64,000 bases of DNA from Bacillus sp. (in: firmicutes) (GCA_021208645.1 JAJOJL010000050.1:1-64000); one strand, 5' to 3'; positions 22,600-33,143 are shown, counted from the stretch's first letter. Numbers and translations are program-made. The notes: generated by a model not told the origin, from the sequence alone.

Positions 22600-22755
22600 A
22601 GGCTGTTATTGCTGGGGGCTATTCGACGCCCAAATGCGGAATTGAGCGCTTCTATACCGCTTTTCGCGACGGTTCCATCCTCCAAATGCGGAATTGAACT
22701 CCCTTATCCCGCCCTTCTCCCCAATTCCATCATCCAAGAATTCAATTGATTCCCT
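22600..22755. repeat. 52-bp tandem array between convergent thrB and glnS
   Basis: caaatgcggaattga-like motif at 22631, 22683, 22735: spacing exactly 52 and 52. Confidence 0.85.
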
Positions 22756-22799
22756 CCACAAATAGGGCTGCCGGCAAGCGGCAGCCCCACAACACACTT

Positions 22800-24456
22800 T
22801 TATAACTTAAACGAGCTCTTCAGCTCTACAATTCGGTTAAACACAAGCTTACCGCCGTCAGCAACAGCACCTGACATCTTAGGATCCACATTAAAGTACC
22901 CGTGACGGAAGAACTGGAACTTGTCACCGCCCTTAGCATCGACCATGTTGGGCTCCACAAACCCTTTGCCACTTCCAACGACTCAGGATTGATCTTATCT
23001 AGGAAATCGTCCCCGCCCTTTTCATCCAAAATCAAGGAATCATACAAGCGAATTCCGCTTCCTTCGCCTGCGTTGCTTCCACCCAATGCAACGTCCCTTT
23101 CACCTTTCGGCCAGTAAAGCCAGTACCACTCTTCGTTTCTGGGTCGTACGTACAACGCAATTCAACTACATTGCCTTCTACATCCTTAATGACCTCATTA
23201 CACTTAATGAAGTAAGCATGCTTCAAACGAACCTCATTTCCTGGGAACAGACGGAAATATTTTTTTGGCGGATTCTCCATGAAATCGCTTTGCTCAATGT
23301 AAATTTCGCGGCCAAATGGAATTTTTCGCATACCCATCTCTTCGTTCTCAGGGTTCACTTCCGCATCAAGCCACTCCACTTCCCCTTCAGGATAGTTCGT
23401 AATAACCACCTTTAACGGATGCAACACAGACATGGTACGCGGTGCCTTCATCTTCAAGTCTTCACGGATGAAATGCTCCAGCATACGCACATCTACCGTA
23501 TTATCAGATCGAGCAACACCAATCTCACGGCAGAACTGCTTGATCGCTTCTGCAGTAAAGCCACGGCGACGCATTCCAGAAATAGTCGGCATACGGGGAT
23601 CATCCCAGCCATCAACATAGCTTTCGTCCACAAGCAATTTCAACTTCCGCTTACTCATAATCGTATTCGTTAAGTTCAAGCGAGCAAACTCAATTTGCCG
23701 AGGTGTCGCTTCCATCTCACACTGCTCCACGACCCAATTATAAAATGGGCGTTGATCCTCAAACTCCAACGTACATATAGAGTGGGTCACCCCTTCAATG
23801 GCATCCTCTAACGGATGAGCAAAGGCGTACATAGGATAAATGCACCACTTGTCTCCCGTATTATGATGGGTCGCATGGGAAATCCGATAAATCACCGGAT
23901 CACGCATATTAATGTTCGGCGATCCCATATCGATTTTTGCCCGAAGAACCTTCTCTCCGTTCCCAAACTCACCGTCACGCATGCGCTCAAACAAATCAAG
24001 ATTCTCCTCCACGGAGCGATCACGATGCGGGCTCTCTTTCCCAGGCTCCTTCAACGTCCCCCGGTAGGCACGAATCTCCTCTTGCGAAAGATCATCCACA
24101 TAGGCCAAGCCCTTCTTGATCAAAAGCACCGCCCGCGCGTACATCTCATCGAAGTAATCGGAGGCAAAATGCAAGCCGTCCCACTCATAACCAAGCCACT
24201 CAATATCCTCTTTGATGGAATGGACGAACTCCGTATCCTCCTTCACCGGATTCGTATCATCAAAACGAAGATTCGTACGGCCGCCAAACTCATCGGCCAA
24301 CTCAAAATTCAGGACAATCGACTTCGCATGCCCAATATGTAAATACCCATTCGGCTCTGGCGGAAATCGGGTCACAATCTCCTCATGCTTCCCCTCAGCC
24401 AAATCCTCCCGTACAATATGCTTAATAAAATTCGAAGAACTATTTACCTCACTCAT
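22800..24456 (-). pseudogene. glnS: Glutaminyl-tRNA synthetase, C-terminal anticodon-binding region frameshifted (at least two indels)
   Basis: [35 protein letters not shown]-term ([27 protein letters not shown]..., [11 protein letters not shown]) recoverable only by changing frame. Confidence 0.9.
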
Positions 24457-24933
24457 CAGTCAATCCAACCTTTCTCAAACAAACACATTTATATGTTGTT
24501 ATATCATAAAAATCTTATTATATCTATTAAACATAGACAAAACCACTTTTTCTTTTGGAAAACATCATTACCGCTTACCCTACCTTTGTTTTTCCAAAAA
24601 TAAACCTGACTCCCTAGCACGTTCATCCGCAAACCACCTAAGAACAGTATAGGTGCAAATGAGCTGCAGTTATTCACAGGAAACCATAAAAGCAAAGAAT
24701 TCTCCCTATTCGTAAAAATGTCAGACAACTTTGTCAATATTGTGTCTGAGTAAGATCCAATACGAATTATTCATTCCCATTTAGTATAATAGAAGTATAT
24801 AAATATAGCCCTCCCTTCTATCTTTATTTAAAAGGGAATTTTTGAGTTTCTAGTCTTAAATGTCTAATTATGTGCGTTCCAATTATTATTGTTATATATT
24901 TACGTTTTCTCTCCAAGAAGGAGGCGGCAAATC

Positions 24934-26127
24934 ATGAATGAGACCATCGAGTTAAAAGGTTTTTTCAATGTAAACCAAAGCGTCACAAAAGAAATCAAAG
25001 AAAAGAATGTATGGCGAATCTTTTATTTGTCTGGAATTATGACAATCGTCCACATTGCTTATATCCTTTCATTTTCCTTCAATCAACCTACCATGGAAAG
25101 TACCTACCTTGAAAACTGGGCTCAGTTTGTGATTTTGTCCCATTCTATTATGTTAGTCGTCGTTATTTTTCTATGCTTTCTATCTTTTTATATGTTAAAA
25201 AAGAAAAAAACAACTAGTTTCTTCACGTTGATAATGACAGAAGTAACAGCTATTTTATATTTACTTTTTGGTGTTAGTGTAACCGCCGCATCACAAGGAG
25301 CAATCTCTAGCGTTACACCGTTTCTCCTAACGGCTATTGGCGTTTCCGCAATCCTACTTATCCCGCCATTTGTAGTTCTAATAAACTTTTCCATTATTTA
25401 TGTTATTTTTTATGTAACTATTGATGCCTATCAGTTAGCTCCAGAGATCATTCTTTCTTCACACTTAAACGCTTTTACAAGTGTAGCCATCAGTATTGGA
25501 CTGGCCCATGTTTTATGGAAAAACGTAGTTACGCAAATGGAACAAAGACATAAAATTGAAAAACAGCATGAAGTGTTAGAAGCAGCAAATAAGCGCTTGG
25601 ATTTTTTAGTGACGTATGACCCCCTTACAAAATTGTATAACCGGATGAAGTTCATGGACATTGTTAACGGGGAAATTTCTAACATGAAGAGGAATGGCTA
25701 TGAAGGAAGTATTATTATCTTTGATCTAGACAATTTCAAAAATATTAATGATCAGTTTGGCCATCCCATAGGTGACAAGGTTCTTCAGGAGGTTGGTCAA
25801 ATTATTATTAATAATATTGGTGAGAAAGATTCGGCCGCTAGACTAGGTGGAGAAGAATTTATTATTTTATTACGACAACAATCGGTCGAAGAAAGCGTAA
25901 TTACAGCTAATCGACTTAGGGAAAAAATCGCAACATTACCTTTGAAGACAGAGACGGATGCTACTGTGCAAGTTACGGCCAGTTTCGGTGTCGCTCCTTT
26001 TATCCCTACAGGAGACGACCCTTTTCAAACAAGCTACAGCGAAGCAGACAGGGTTATGTATATTGCTAAGACTCAAGGTGGTAATAGGGTTGAAGCAATA
26101 CCATTTATTTTGACACCTTCTTCCTAG
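24934..26127 (+). CDS. Membrane-bound GGDEF diguanylate cyclase
   Basis: ~6 TM N-terminal region, then YDPLTKLYNRMKFMD... and ARLGGEEFIILL active site; SD gaaggagg. Confidence 0.92.
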   Translation: MNETIELKGFFNVNQSVTKEIKEKNVWRIFYLSGIMTIVHIAYILSFSFNQPTMESTYLENWAQFVILSHSIMLVVVIFLCFLSFYMLKKKKTTSFFTLIMTEVTAILYLLFGVSVTAASQGAISSVTPFLLTAIGVSAILLIPPFVVLINFSIIYVIFYVTIDAYQLAPEIILSSHLNAFTSVAISIGLAHVLWKNVVTQMEQRHKIEKQHEVLEAANKRLDFLVTYDPLTKLYNRMKFMDIVNGEISNMKRNGYEGSIIIFDLDNFKNINDQFGHPIGDKVLQEVGQIIINNIGEKDSAARLGGEEFIILLRQQSVEESVITANRLREKIATLPLKTETDATVQVTASFGVAPFIPTGDDPFQTSYSEADRVMYIAKTQGGNRVEAIPFILTPSS

Positions 26128-26140
26128 AAGGTGTTTTTTG
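26113..26140 (+). terminator. Terminator overlapping the stop region of the GGDEF gene
   Basis: ACACCTTC-ttccta-GAAGGTGTTTTTTG. Confidence 0.8.
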
Positions 26141-26270
26141 TTTGGTTGCGTTTCCTATACTAAGTTTCCTTTACTGTTGTTTACCCCTCCAACTTACCCC
26201 TGCTTTTTTCCAGTCATGATTCCTCTTGTAGCACATATATTTTATAGTCATGACTATGGAGGTGTTGATA

Positions 26271-27080
26271 TTGGCTAAAACCTTTCGTGATGAAGCATTA
26301 TTTGAATTGAATTTTTGGCTGCAAGTGTTAGGTGATCATGGGAGATTTATTTATGATTCCTTATCGCCTGGTGAAACGGAATATGTAGAGACGGCAGACT
26401 ATTTTATAAAAAAATATGATTCGATGCTAGCTGAAGCACGGCAAGGTCCTGTTGGAGAAAACTTGATGTCACTACTGAAACGGGCGAATGAAACTACCCA
26501 TGAACTTAGAAAATTAAAGCTGGCAATCATTCGTGAGCAATTAACTGGCAACATAAAAATCACTCTCCCACCTACGTTTTTGAATCATATGGTGAATGAG
26601 TTAGAAGAGGCATTGAGGTTGTTTTCCTTTCTCGTGAAGGGAGAAATTCCCGAGGAGGTACACCCGCTCCATCACGATTTAGTTTGGCTGTTAGATGCAG
26701 CCGGACACGCTGGTGCCATTAACGACAATTTAGACCATGTGGAAGCTGAACTTAAAGAAAAAAGTCACAAATTTACGAAGGAGTGGGAAGACTTTTACTT
26801 TAAAGCAGTTGAACTGGCTGGCTACTTACGGGCCAATGTGACGTATTTCCCTGCTCTATCCAAGTTCCATAAAGATATTGAGTTGGAAATGGAAATTTTT
26901 AAAACTTTTCTGCGGGAACTGGAGGAAATGCGGTTGAATAAGGAAGCGTTAGGTGTCCTTTCACCCTTAATGGCTGATCATATGGCCAGGGAAGAGTGTT
27001 ATTACTTAATGAAACTCGCTGAAACTACGGAGCTTAAGCCGCCAAAGTGTGACCCGACAAAACCTCGGACGGAAGTGTAA
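26271..27080 (+). CDS. DUF2935 family protein (paralog 2)
   Basis: TTG start after GGAGGTG SD; DEALFELNFWLQVLGDHGRFIYDSLSPGETEYVETA. Confidence 0.85.
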   Translation: MAKTFRDEALFELNFWLQVLGDHGRFIYDSLSPGETEYVETADYFIKKYDSMLAEARQGPVGENLMSLLKRANETTHELRKLKLAIIREQLTGNIKITLPPTFLNHMVNELEEALRLFSFLVKGEIPEEVHPLHHDLVWLLDAAGHAGAINDNLDHVEAELKEKSHKFTKEWEDFYFKAVELAGYLRANVTYFPALSKFHKDIELEMEIFKTFLRELEEMRLNKEALGVLSPLMADHMAREECYYLMKLAETTELKPPKCDPTKPRTEV

Positions 27081-27131
27081 GGCAAGGTTATTTGTTGACG
27101 CTCATTGTATATCGCTTAATGACAATTGATG

Positions 27132-27164
27132 AGATTGCCTAGATTGCTTTGGGCAATCTTTTTT
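27132..27164 (+). terminator. Rho-independent terminator
   Basis: AGATTGCC-tagattgcttt-GGGCAATCTTTTTT. Confidence 0.8.
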
Positions 27165-27179
27165 GTTGTAGTCTGGGAG

Positions 27180-27365
27180 GTGGGGTTTGAGTACGACGTG
27201 TAATTTGCGATTAAATTAGTTTGGCTTTGCAATTTTTGCTTTAAGACACAAAATTGGCGATTTGACTTTGTTTCACGTCGTAATCTCAGCTTTACGACGT
27301 ATAATCAGATTCTTCGGTTTGGTTTCGCGTCGTAATCGAGCATCCACGATACATTCCTCGCACTA
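27180..27365. repeat. ~50-52-bp tandem array with TACGACG...CGTCGTA dyads
   Basis: tacgacgt-like motif at 27192, 27242, 27293; tttcrcgtcgtaat at 27271 and 27323 (52). Confidence 0.75.
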
Positions 27366-27466
27366 CGACTATCTTTTGACATTCCTTCTCCCCCCCCTTT
27401 CTTTTGCATAATTTGTGATGATTGGCAGAAATTATGAACAATCAATGCAGAAAGGGGTATGGGAAC

Positions 27467-29416
27467 ATGAAAAAACGTTGGTGGATAATTGGCGGAGTCC
27501 TTGTCGCTCTTCTGATTGCCATTTTTACGGTTGAATTTGAGTATGCTTATGTCCCTGAGCAAGAGGATCTTCTCAATGATATTTACGACTCCTTTAGGGG
27601 TTATGACCTATGGGGCGAACGAATTCCAATGGACACAGCGAACAACATGATTCATTCCAAAATTAAAAGTCATTCCCTGTCCCCTGACGAAGGGGCTGTT
27701 CGTGTGGATGACGAGTTCCTAGCGTTTGGCCGAGACCAGTTTTACCGAGAAACCTTTAATAACGAGGAGTATTTAACAGAAATTCTTGGTGTGCTAGATG
27801 GAGGGATAACCCTTCCCGCCATGACAATGGCGATTTTAAAGCAAAAGCTGTCTGGAGAGCCTACAAGCAATCTTAAAGTAAAGCTTGCCAAAGATGTGAC
27901 GATTGGTGATCGAGTTTTAAAAAAAGGAGAAGTGATTGATACGGGGCTCGATTTACCGAAAGGGGCCTTAGCTCCTATCGGCATGCCCATCAGCTATGAG
28001 AGTGGCAAAATTCGAACTGGCGTTAGCTGCGCTGCCTGTCATGCGACCATCGATGATCGGTCGGGAAAAATTGTGGAGGGTGCTCCCAATGCAGACTTCG
28101 ATGCTGGCATGCTCTTAGCGTTGGCACCTAACTCGACTGCTTTTTTCCCAAACACAGAAGTGGAAGTGATTGAGAAGTTTGTTAACGACAATTCTGCCTA
28201 CGTGAATGCCAGCGAAGGTGGACAAGAGGCGCTGCCTGACCCTGCAGCCATTGAAGCTGAGGTGGACAAAACGTTGGCCAGCTGGCCGAAAGGGAATTTC
28301 GATTCCACCATCGACCTGGTAAGCAACCCAACACAAATACCAGATTCTTTTACTCTAGAGGACCATCCATACGGCTGGAATGGGTTTGCTGCAGTCGGAC
28401 CATTTCATGGACTAAGTTCATTAAACAACAACGTTCATGCACAAAACTCCGACTTGTTGGCTCAATTCGAACAGAGCAACGAGCTTTTTGACATTGATAA
28501 GGAAGTGTATATAGGAACAATCTTACAAAATGCACCTAACCGAAGGTACAGATATGACCCTGACAGTGGCGAGAAGCCTTCTGAGTTTTTTGCTAGTATT
28601 GACGAAGACCCCGAGGTACCTGGGGTGAATGAGATGGTCAAGCCTCCCCACTTTCCAAACATTTCGTTGTTTTCACCAAACGGGACGGTAGTTAACTCCC
28701 CTGGATTTAAGTTTGCCGAGCAGATTAACGGCATGTCTGCTTTTCAGAATGCGCTACGCCCGCCAATGCCTGAAGAGGTGGATTTAGTCAGTGCGGAGGC
28801 AGGACGGGAAGTGTTTGATCGGGCTGGCTGTTCTTCTTGTCATGCGGGGCCAGGGTATACGAATAACAAAGTGGTGCCTGTAGAGAGAGTAAAGACAGAG
28901 CCATCAAGGGCAAAAGCTTTCGAAGATTCGGTAAAAATGATGGACACCTCCTGGATTTATTCGTTCGATACGCCCGTTCCGATTCCAAAAGGGGCTAAAA
29001 AATTGAAGGTGCCGACGATGCATTTGGAGGAGGAACAATTGCGCCTAGTGCTAGCCCAAGGAAATGAAGGCGGCTACAAGGTGAAAGGCTTGATCGGTTT
29101 AGCTTGGTCTGCACCATATTTGCATGATGGCGGTGTCGCTGTCGGACCAGATTTGGAGAATGATTTAGGCATACCTGGGACACTGCGAAAGGCAGTGAAA
29201 CCGGATCCGGTAAACAGCTTGCGGGCATTGATTGACAGGGAATTAAGGCAAAAGGTGATTGAAGCAAACCGAGCGGATCCTCGTTTGGCCGATGTGCATG
29301 TAACTGGCGAAGGTCATGAGTTCTGGGTCGACGAGCAAGCAGGGTATACGGAAGAAGAAGTAGAAGCGATTATCAATTATTTGATGTCGTTGACGGAGAT
29401 TGAGGATCAGGAGTAA
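27467..29416 (+). CDS. Membrane-anchored di-heme c-type cytochrome
   Basis: N-terminal TM; two CXXCH motifs (CAACH, CSSCH). Confidence 0.85.
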   Translation: MKKRWWIIGGVLVALLIAIFTVEFEYAYVPEQEDLLNDIYDSFRGYDLWGERIPMDTANNMIHSKIKSHSLSPDEGAVRVDDEFLAFGRDQFYRETFNNEEYLTEILGVLDGGITLPAMTMAILKQKLSGEPTSNLKVKLAKDVTIGDRVLKKGEVIDTGLDLPKGALAPIGMPISYESGKIRTGVSCAACHATIDDRSGKIVEGAPNADFDAGMLLALAPNSTAFFPNTEVEVIEKFVNDNSAYVNASEGGQEALPDPAAIEAEVDKTLASWPKGNFDSTIDLVSNPTQIPDSFTLEDHPYGWNGFAAVGPFHGLSSLNNNVHAQNSDLLAQFEQSNELFDIDKEVYIGTILQNAPNRRYRYDPDSGEKPSEFFASIDEDPEVPGVNEMVKPPHFPNISLFSPNGTVVNSPGFKFAEQINGMSAFQNALRPPMPEEVDLVSAEAGREVFDRAGCSSCHAGPGYTNNKVVPVERVKTEPSRAKAFEDSVKMMDTSWIYSFDTPVPIPKGAKKLKVPTMHLEEEQLRLVLAQGNEGGYKVKGLIGLAWSAPYLHDGGVAVGPDLENDLGIPGTLRKAVKPDPVNSLRALIDRELRQKVIEANRADPRLADVHVTGEGHEFWVDEQAGYTEEEVEAIINYLMSLTEIEDQE

Positions 29417-29456
29417 GTAACGATTGGCTTGGGGTTGTTGAAAAATGGTAATTAAG

Positions 29457-29483
29457 GAGCTCAGTTTAATGAGCTCTTTTTTT
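29457..29483 (+). terminator. Rho-independent terminator
   Basis: GAGCTC-agtttaat-GAGCTCTTTTTTT. Confidence 0.8.
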
Positions 29484-29529
29484 GTTTGTTGGTTTTTGCT
29501 TTTTGGGAAACTCGTTTCTGTGATTTCAT

Positions 29530-29770
29530 CATGCTTTTTAAGTTCATTGAACGGGTCTATCTACTCGTTTTTCCAGAGTCATCGCCATTTCGCGTTCATT
29601 GAACGGCTCTACCTACTCGTTTTTCTAAAATCATCAGCATTTTACGCTCATTGAACGGGCCTATCTACTCGTTTTTCTGCTTTTGTCTTATTTCCCTTTC
29701 ATTGAATAGCTCTATCTATTCTTTTTTACAAAAACATCATTATTTGATGTTCTTGAAGGCCACCTACTCC
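29530..29770. repeat. 52-bp tandem array, same sequence family as 8640-8990
   Basis: tctatctactcg-like motif at 29556, 29608, 29660, 29711; units contain GTTCATTGAACG. Confidence 0.92.
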
Positions 29771-29938
29771 TTCACAAACCCTCACCAAACTCAAAGACTA
29801 TTATATTTTCAATACAGAAAACACAAAAATCTTGTTAAAATATTCCTATAGGAGTGTGTCATTTCAATCTGGAAAAATATACACCACCTTTTTTTGCCAG
29901 ACTCGATAGGACAAATCTGAAAAGGGGAATGATCTAAA

Positions 29939-30149
29939 ATGCCATACGTAAACATTAAAGTAACGAAGGAAAAAAACGCCGGTCACACCTGAACAAAAAC
30001 AACAGCTTATTGAAGGGGCGACGAAGCTCTTGCAAGACGTCCTTGGCAAGAATCCACAAACAACGGTTGTTGTCATTGATGAAGTAGACATGGACAATTG
30101 GGGAATTGGTGGGGAATCCGTTACCACTAGAAGAGCAAGGGGCCAATAA
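29939..30149 (+). pseudogene. 4-oxalocrotonate tautomerase family protein, one frameshift in an A7 tract
   Basis: MPYVNIKVTKE then, with A7->A6, KTPVTPEQKQQLIEGATKLLQDVLGKNPQTTVVVIDEVDMDNWGIGGESVTTRRARGQ*. Confidence 0.85.
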
Positions 30150-30255
30150 AACAGGTTACCATGTAAAAGATTGAGATCTTCTTGCCCACCTAAAGCAAGC
30201 ACGCCTGTATTTTCCTATTGATTTTACTGTGATTTATGTTAAAGTAGTTTAGTTA

Positions 30256-30301
30256 GCGGAGTTCGAAACCATCCTCCGCTTTATAAATAAAAACTAGGGA
30301 G
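30256..30301 (+). promoter_or_regulatory. preQ1-I-like riboswitch covering the queT ribosome-binding site
   Basis: GCGGAGTTCGAAACCATCCTCCGCTTTATAAATAAAAACTAGGGAG: short stem-loop, A-rich tail, AAAAACTAGGGAG; followed by queuosine transporter and queF. Confidence 0.8.
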
Positions 30302-30311
30302 ATGATTTTTT

Positions 30312-30998
30312 ATGAAAAACTCAATCGGTTTCAACGAGGCGCAGTTAAATAAGCTTGTGCTACTGGCGGGGATCTTCTTTACGGCCTTACTAGTATCGAA
30401 TGTAATCTCAGCCAAGTTGTTCGACATTGGCGGCATCGTCCTTACGGCAGGGATTCTCATGTATCCTTTGACGTTCTTAATTTCCGATGCTATCGCTGAA
30501 GTTTACGGAAAGGCCATTGCAAAGAAAGTCATTATTATAGGTTTAGTGATGAACGTATTAATGATTGGCTTCTTCTATTTAGCCATTTCACTTCCACCTG
30601 CAGGCTATTGGCCGATGCAAGGAGAATTTGAAGCAATCCTTGGTGCCGTTCCGAGAATGGTTGCCGCGTCACTCATTGCTTACTTTATTTCGCAAATGTT
30701 TGATGTGAACTTGTTCCATAAACTAAAGGAAAAAACGCAAGGGAAGCATCTATGGCTTCGTAACAACGGAAGCACGATGGCAAGTCAGTTGCTTGACTCT
30801 ACGATCTTTATTTTTATCGCGTTCTATGGTGTCATGCCTTTATCTGCATTGTTTGCCATGATCGGGACACAATATTTGGTAAAATTAGCAATTGCTGCAG
30901 CCGATACACCGTTCATTTACTTGACTGTACGTTGGTTGAGGGGCAGCAACAGCGAAACCACCATTAGCAGTAAGGAGGCAGCAGCAAATGTCTCATAA
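30312..30998 (+). CDS. Queuosine precursor transporter (YhhQ/QPTR family)
   Basis: [39 protein letters not shown]. Confidence 0.92.
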   Translation: MKNSIGFNEAQLNKLVLLAGIFFTALLVSNVISAKLFDIGGIVLTAGILMYPLTFLISDAIAEVYGKAIAKKVIIIGLVMNVLMIGFFYLAISLPPAGYWPMQGEFEAILGAVPRMVAASLIAYFISQMFDVNLFHKLKEKTQGKHLWLRNNGSTMASQLLDSTIFIFIAFYGVMPLSALFAMIGTQYLVKLAIAAADTPFIYLTVRWLRGSNSETTISSKEAAANVS

Positions 30999-31488
30999 TG
31001 AGAAGCATAGTCGTCATGATGAAGTGTCCTTGCTTGGTGAAGCAGGCGTTCAATATAACTTTGAATATAATCCGGATATCTTAGAGGCCTTTGAAAATCG
31101 TCACGAATACCGAGATTACTTTGTAAAATTCAATTGCCCTGAGTTTACGAGTCTTTGTCCAAAAACAGGCCAACCTGATTTTGCAACGATTTATATTAGC
31201 TACATCCCAGACAAGAAAATGGTCGAAAGTAAATCTTTGAAGCTCTATCTTTTCAGCTTCCGTAACCACGGTGACTTTCACGAGGATTGCATGAACATCA
31301 TCGTGAATGATCTGGTAAAACTTATGGACCCTCGCTATATTGAGGTTTGGGGAAAATTCACGCCCCGCGGTGGCATTTCCATTGACCCATATGTTAACTA
31401 CGGTAAGCCTGGTACGAAATATGAGCAAATGGCCGAGCACCGGATGATGAACCACGATTTGTATCCGGAAACCATCGATAATCGGTAA
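30988..31488 (+). CDS. queF: NADPH-dependent 7-cyano-7-deazaguanine reductase
   Basis: [28 protein letters not shown] and [14 protein letters not shown] motifs. Confidence 0.95.
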   Translation: MSHNEKHSRHDEVSLLGEAGVQYNFEYNPDILEAFENRHEYRDYFVKFNCPEFTSLCPKTGQPDFATIYISYIPDKKMVESKSLKLYLFSFRNHGDFHEDCMNIIVNDLVKLMDPRYIEVWGKFTPRGGISIDPYVNYGKPGTKYEQMAEHRMMNHDLYPETIDNR

Positions 31489-31504
31489 GGATTTTTTGGA
31501 AAAA

Positions 31505-31544
31505 TAAAGCAGCAACCGTTATGATAAGGTTTGCTGCTTTTTTG
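31505..31544. terminator. Bidirectional terminator after queF
   Basis: AAAGCAGCAAACC-like stem: aaagcagcaaccgttatgataaggtttgctgctttttt. Confidence 0.75.
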
Positions 31545-32220
31545 TATCTCCTCTGCCGTCGTTTTCTATTGTTGAACTGCTATTGCTAATTACGTCTCCA
31601 TGGCTACTTTCTGCCTCAGGAACTCCATTGTCCAACAATAAGTTTCGAACTTTCCCCACTTCGTTTTTATCCAAAAGAAAAACACTATTCCTATCAAAAA
31701 TTCCATTACTCGGCTTAAAAATCACTTCAGTATAATCGCTGGAGTTCTCAAACATACCGTAACCGAGGCTTCCCATTTTCACAGGCTCAATTGAAAAGTA
31801 CTTAAGCTTCTCCCATTTGAAGAATCTTTCATCTAGATAGATACCTTCGTTCATGATTAAAAAGCTTGGTATTTTATTAAAGGATAATGTATTGATAGCT
31901 ATAACCAAAAATATGAAACTTGTCGTCCAAAGAATGCTTTCATAAATGATGGATATCGCAGACACAACAGTAAAAATAACAAAAAACATCACAACTAACA
32001 AGCGCTTTTTCTTCCATACCTTCAAATGAATACTCACTGGCTCCATTTTACCTAAGGATGTTATCATATCCGTTGCAGGCTTGCCATTTTGTGGGTACTG
32101 CGCTTCACTGGAAGCGGCAATCAGCCGTTTTCCTCGAATATAATTATAGATCAAGAGCATTAGGGACAAACCAATAACAAATTTTGAAAAACAATCTCTC
32201 CGATCATCAAATTCCCCCAA
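31519..32220 (-). CDS. Hypothetical membrane protein; N-terminus possibly frameshifted
   Basis: Multi-TM with C-terminal soluble domain; alternate N-term MTYYWGNLMIGEIV... in another frame. Confidence 0.55.
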   Translation of the reverse strand: MGEFDDRRDCFSKFVIGLSLMLLIYNYIRGKRLIAASSEAQYPQNGKPATDMITSLGKMEPVSIHLKVWKKKRLLVVMFFVIFTVVSAISIIYESILWTTSFIFLVIAINTLSFNKIPSFLIMNEGIYLDERFFKWEKLKYFSIEPVKMGSLGYGMFENSSDYTEVIFKPSNGIFDRNSVFLLDKNEVGKVRNLLLDNGVPEAESSHGDVISNSSSTIENDGRGDTKKQQTLS

Positions 32221-32281
32221 TAGTAAGTCATCGTTACATAATATATTCTAACCCCAAGTGGAAATTCCTTCCTGAAATAAG

Positions 32282-32324
32282 AAAACCCCCTTTCACCTGT
32301 AAAAAGGGGTGAAAGAGGGGTTAC
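32282..32324 (-). terminator. Terminator at the 3' end of yidC2
   Basis: Stem aaccccctttcacc / ggtgaaagaggggtt. Confidence 0.75.
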
Positions 32325-32325
32325 T

Positions 32326-33143
32326 TTATTTTTCCACAGACGGAGCAAGAACTGGCTGGGCCTGCTTGTAGACCGCCTTCGATAAAAGGGTCTGCATGAT
32401 GAGGAACATGCCACCGATAGTCCAATAGAGCGGTAATGCCGCTGCCATGTTAAAGGAGATGAAGCCCATGAACACAGGCATCATATAGCCCATTACTTTC
32501 ATGATCCCTTCCTGGCCAGGTTGCACGGTCATACCAATTTGTGAAACTTTAAATTGTACGAAATAGACGAGCGTTGCCAAAATAGGCAGGATGACATCTG
32601 GTTCCCCTAAGTTGAACCAGAGAAACGAATGCTCGGCAATTTCTGGCGTCCGCATAATCGCCCAGTAAAAGCCCATTAGAATCGGCAGCTGAATCATCAT
32701 GGCAGGCATCCCATGGATGAAATGGGATTGAAATTGTGCTTTTGGTATAAGCCCATCATTTCCTTCTGCATTTTTTGTTGAGATTCCTGATCCTTTTTAT
32801 CCTTAAACCTTTCCTGGATTTCTTTCATTTCCGGCTGAATTACGGCCATTTTTTCCCGCATGGTCATTTGCGATTTATACTGCTTCATCATGAGCGGCAG
32901 CAACGCAAAGCGAATAAGTAAGGTCATGACGATAAGGGATATACCGTAATCCCCAAATATCCCTGCAAAAAATTTGATGGAAAAGGAAAATGGGTAAACG
33001 ACGTAATGATTGAAAAATCCAGCTGTGTTTGCGTCAATTGGTTCGTTCGTGGCCCCACATCCAGTTAATGTTACTACTACTAGTCCGATTAAAAGGAAAA
33101 TACCATACCTTTTAAAGAAGTTGAATACAGATTTGTTTTCCAT
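32326..33143 (-). pseudogene. YidC/Oxa1 family membrane insertase (lipoprotein type), one frameshift near 32705
   Basis: LTGCGATNEPID lipobox; 32697-33143 (...SSMGCLP) joins 32326-32709 (MMIQLPILMGFYWAIMRTPEIAEHSFLWFNLGEPD) with a 1-nt change. Confidence 0.9.

Noticed and set aside
23815-24342. 175-aa plus-strand ORF opposite glnS
   Set aside because: Antisense to the conserved GlnRS catalytic domain; no recognisable motif.
29445-29851. Short ORFs with repeated SLNGSIYSF-like peptides
   Set aside because: They come from the 52-bp array; the period is not a multiple of 3, so the frame rotates each unit, which argues against coding.
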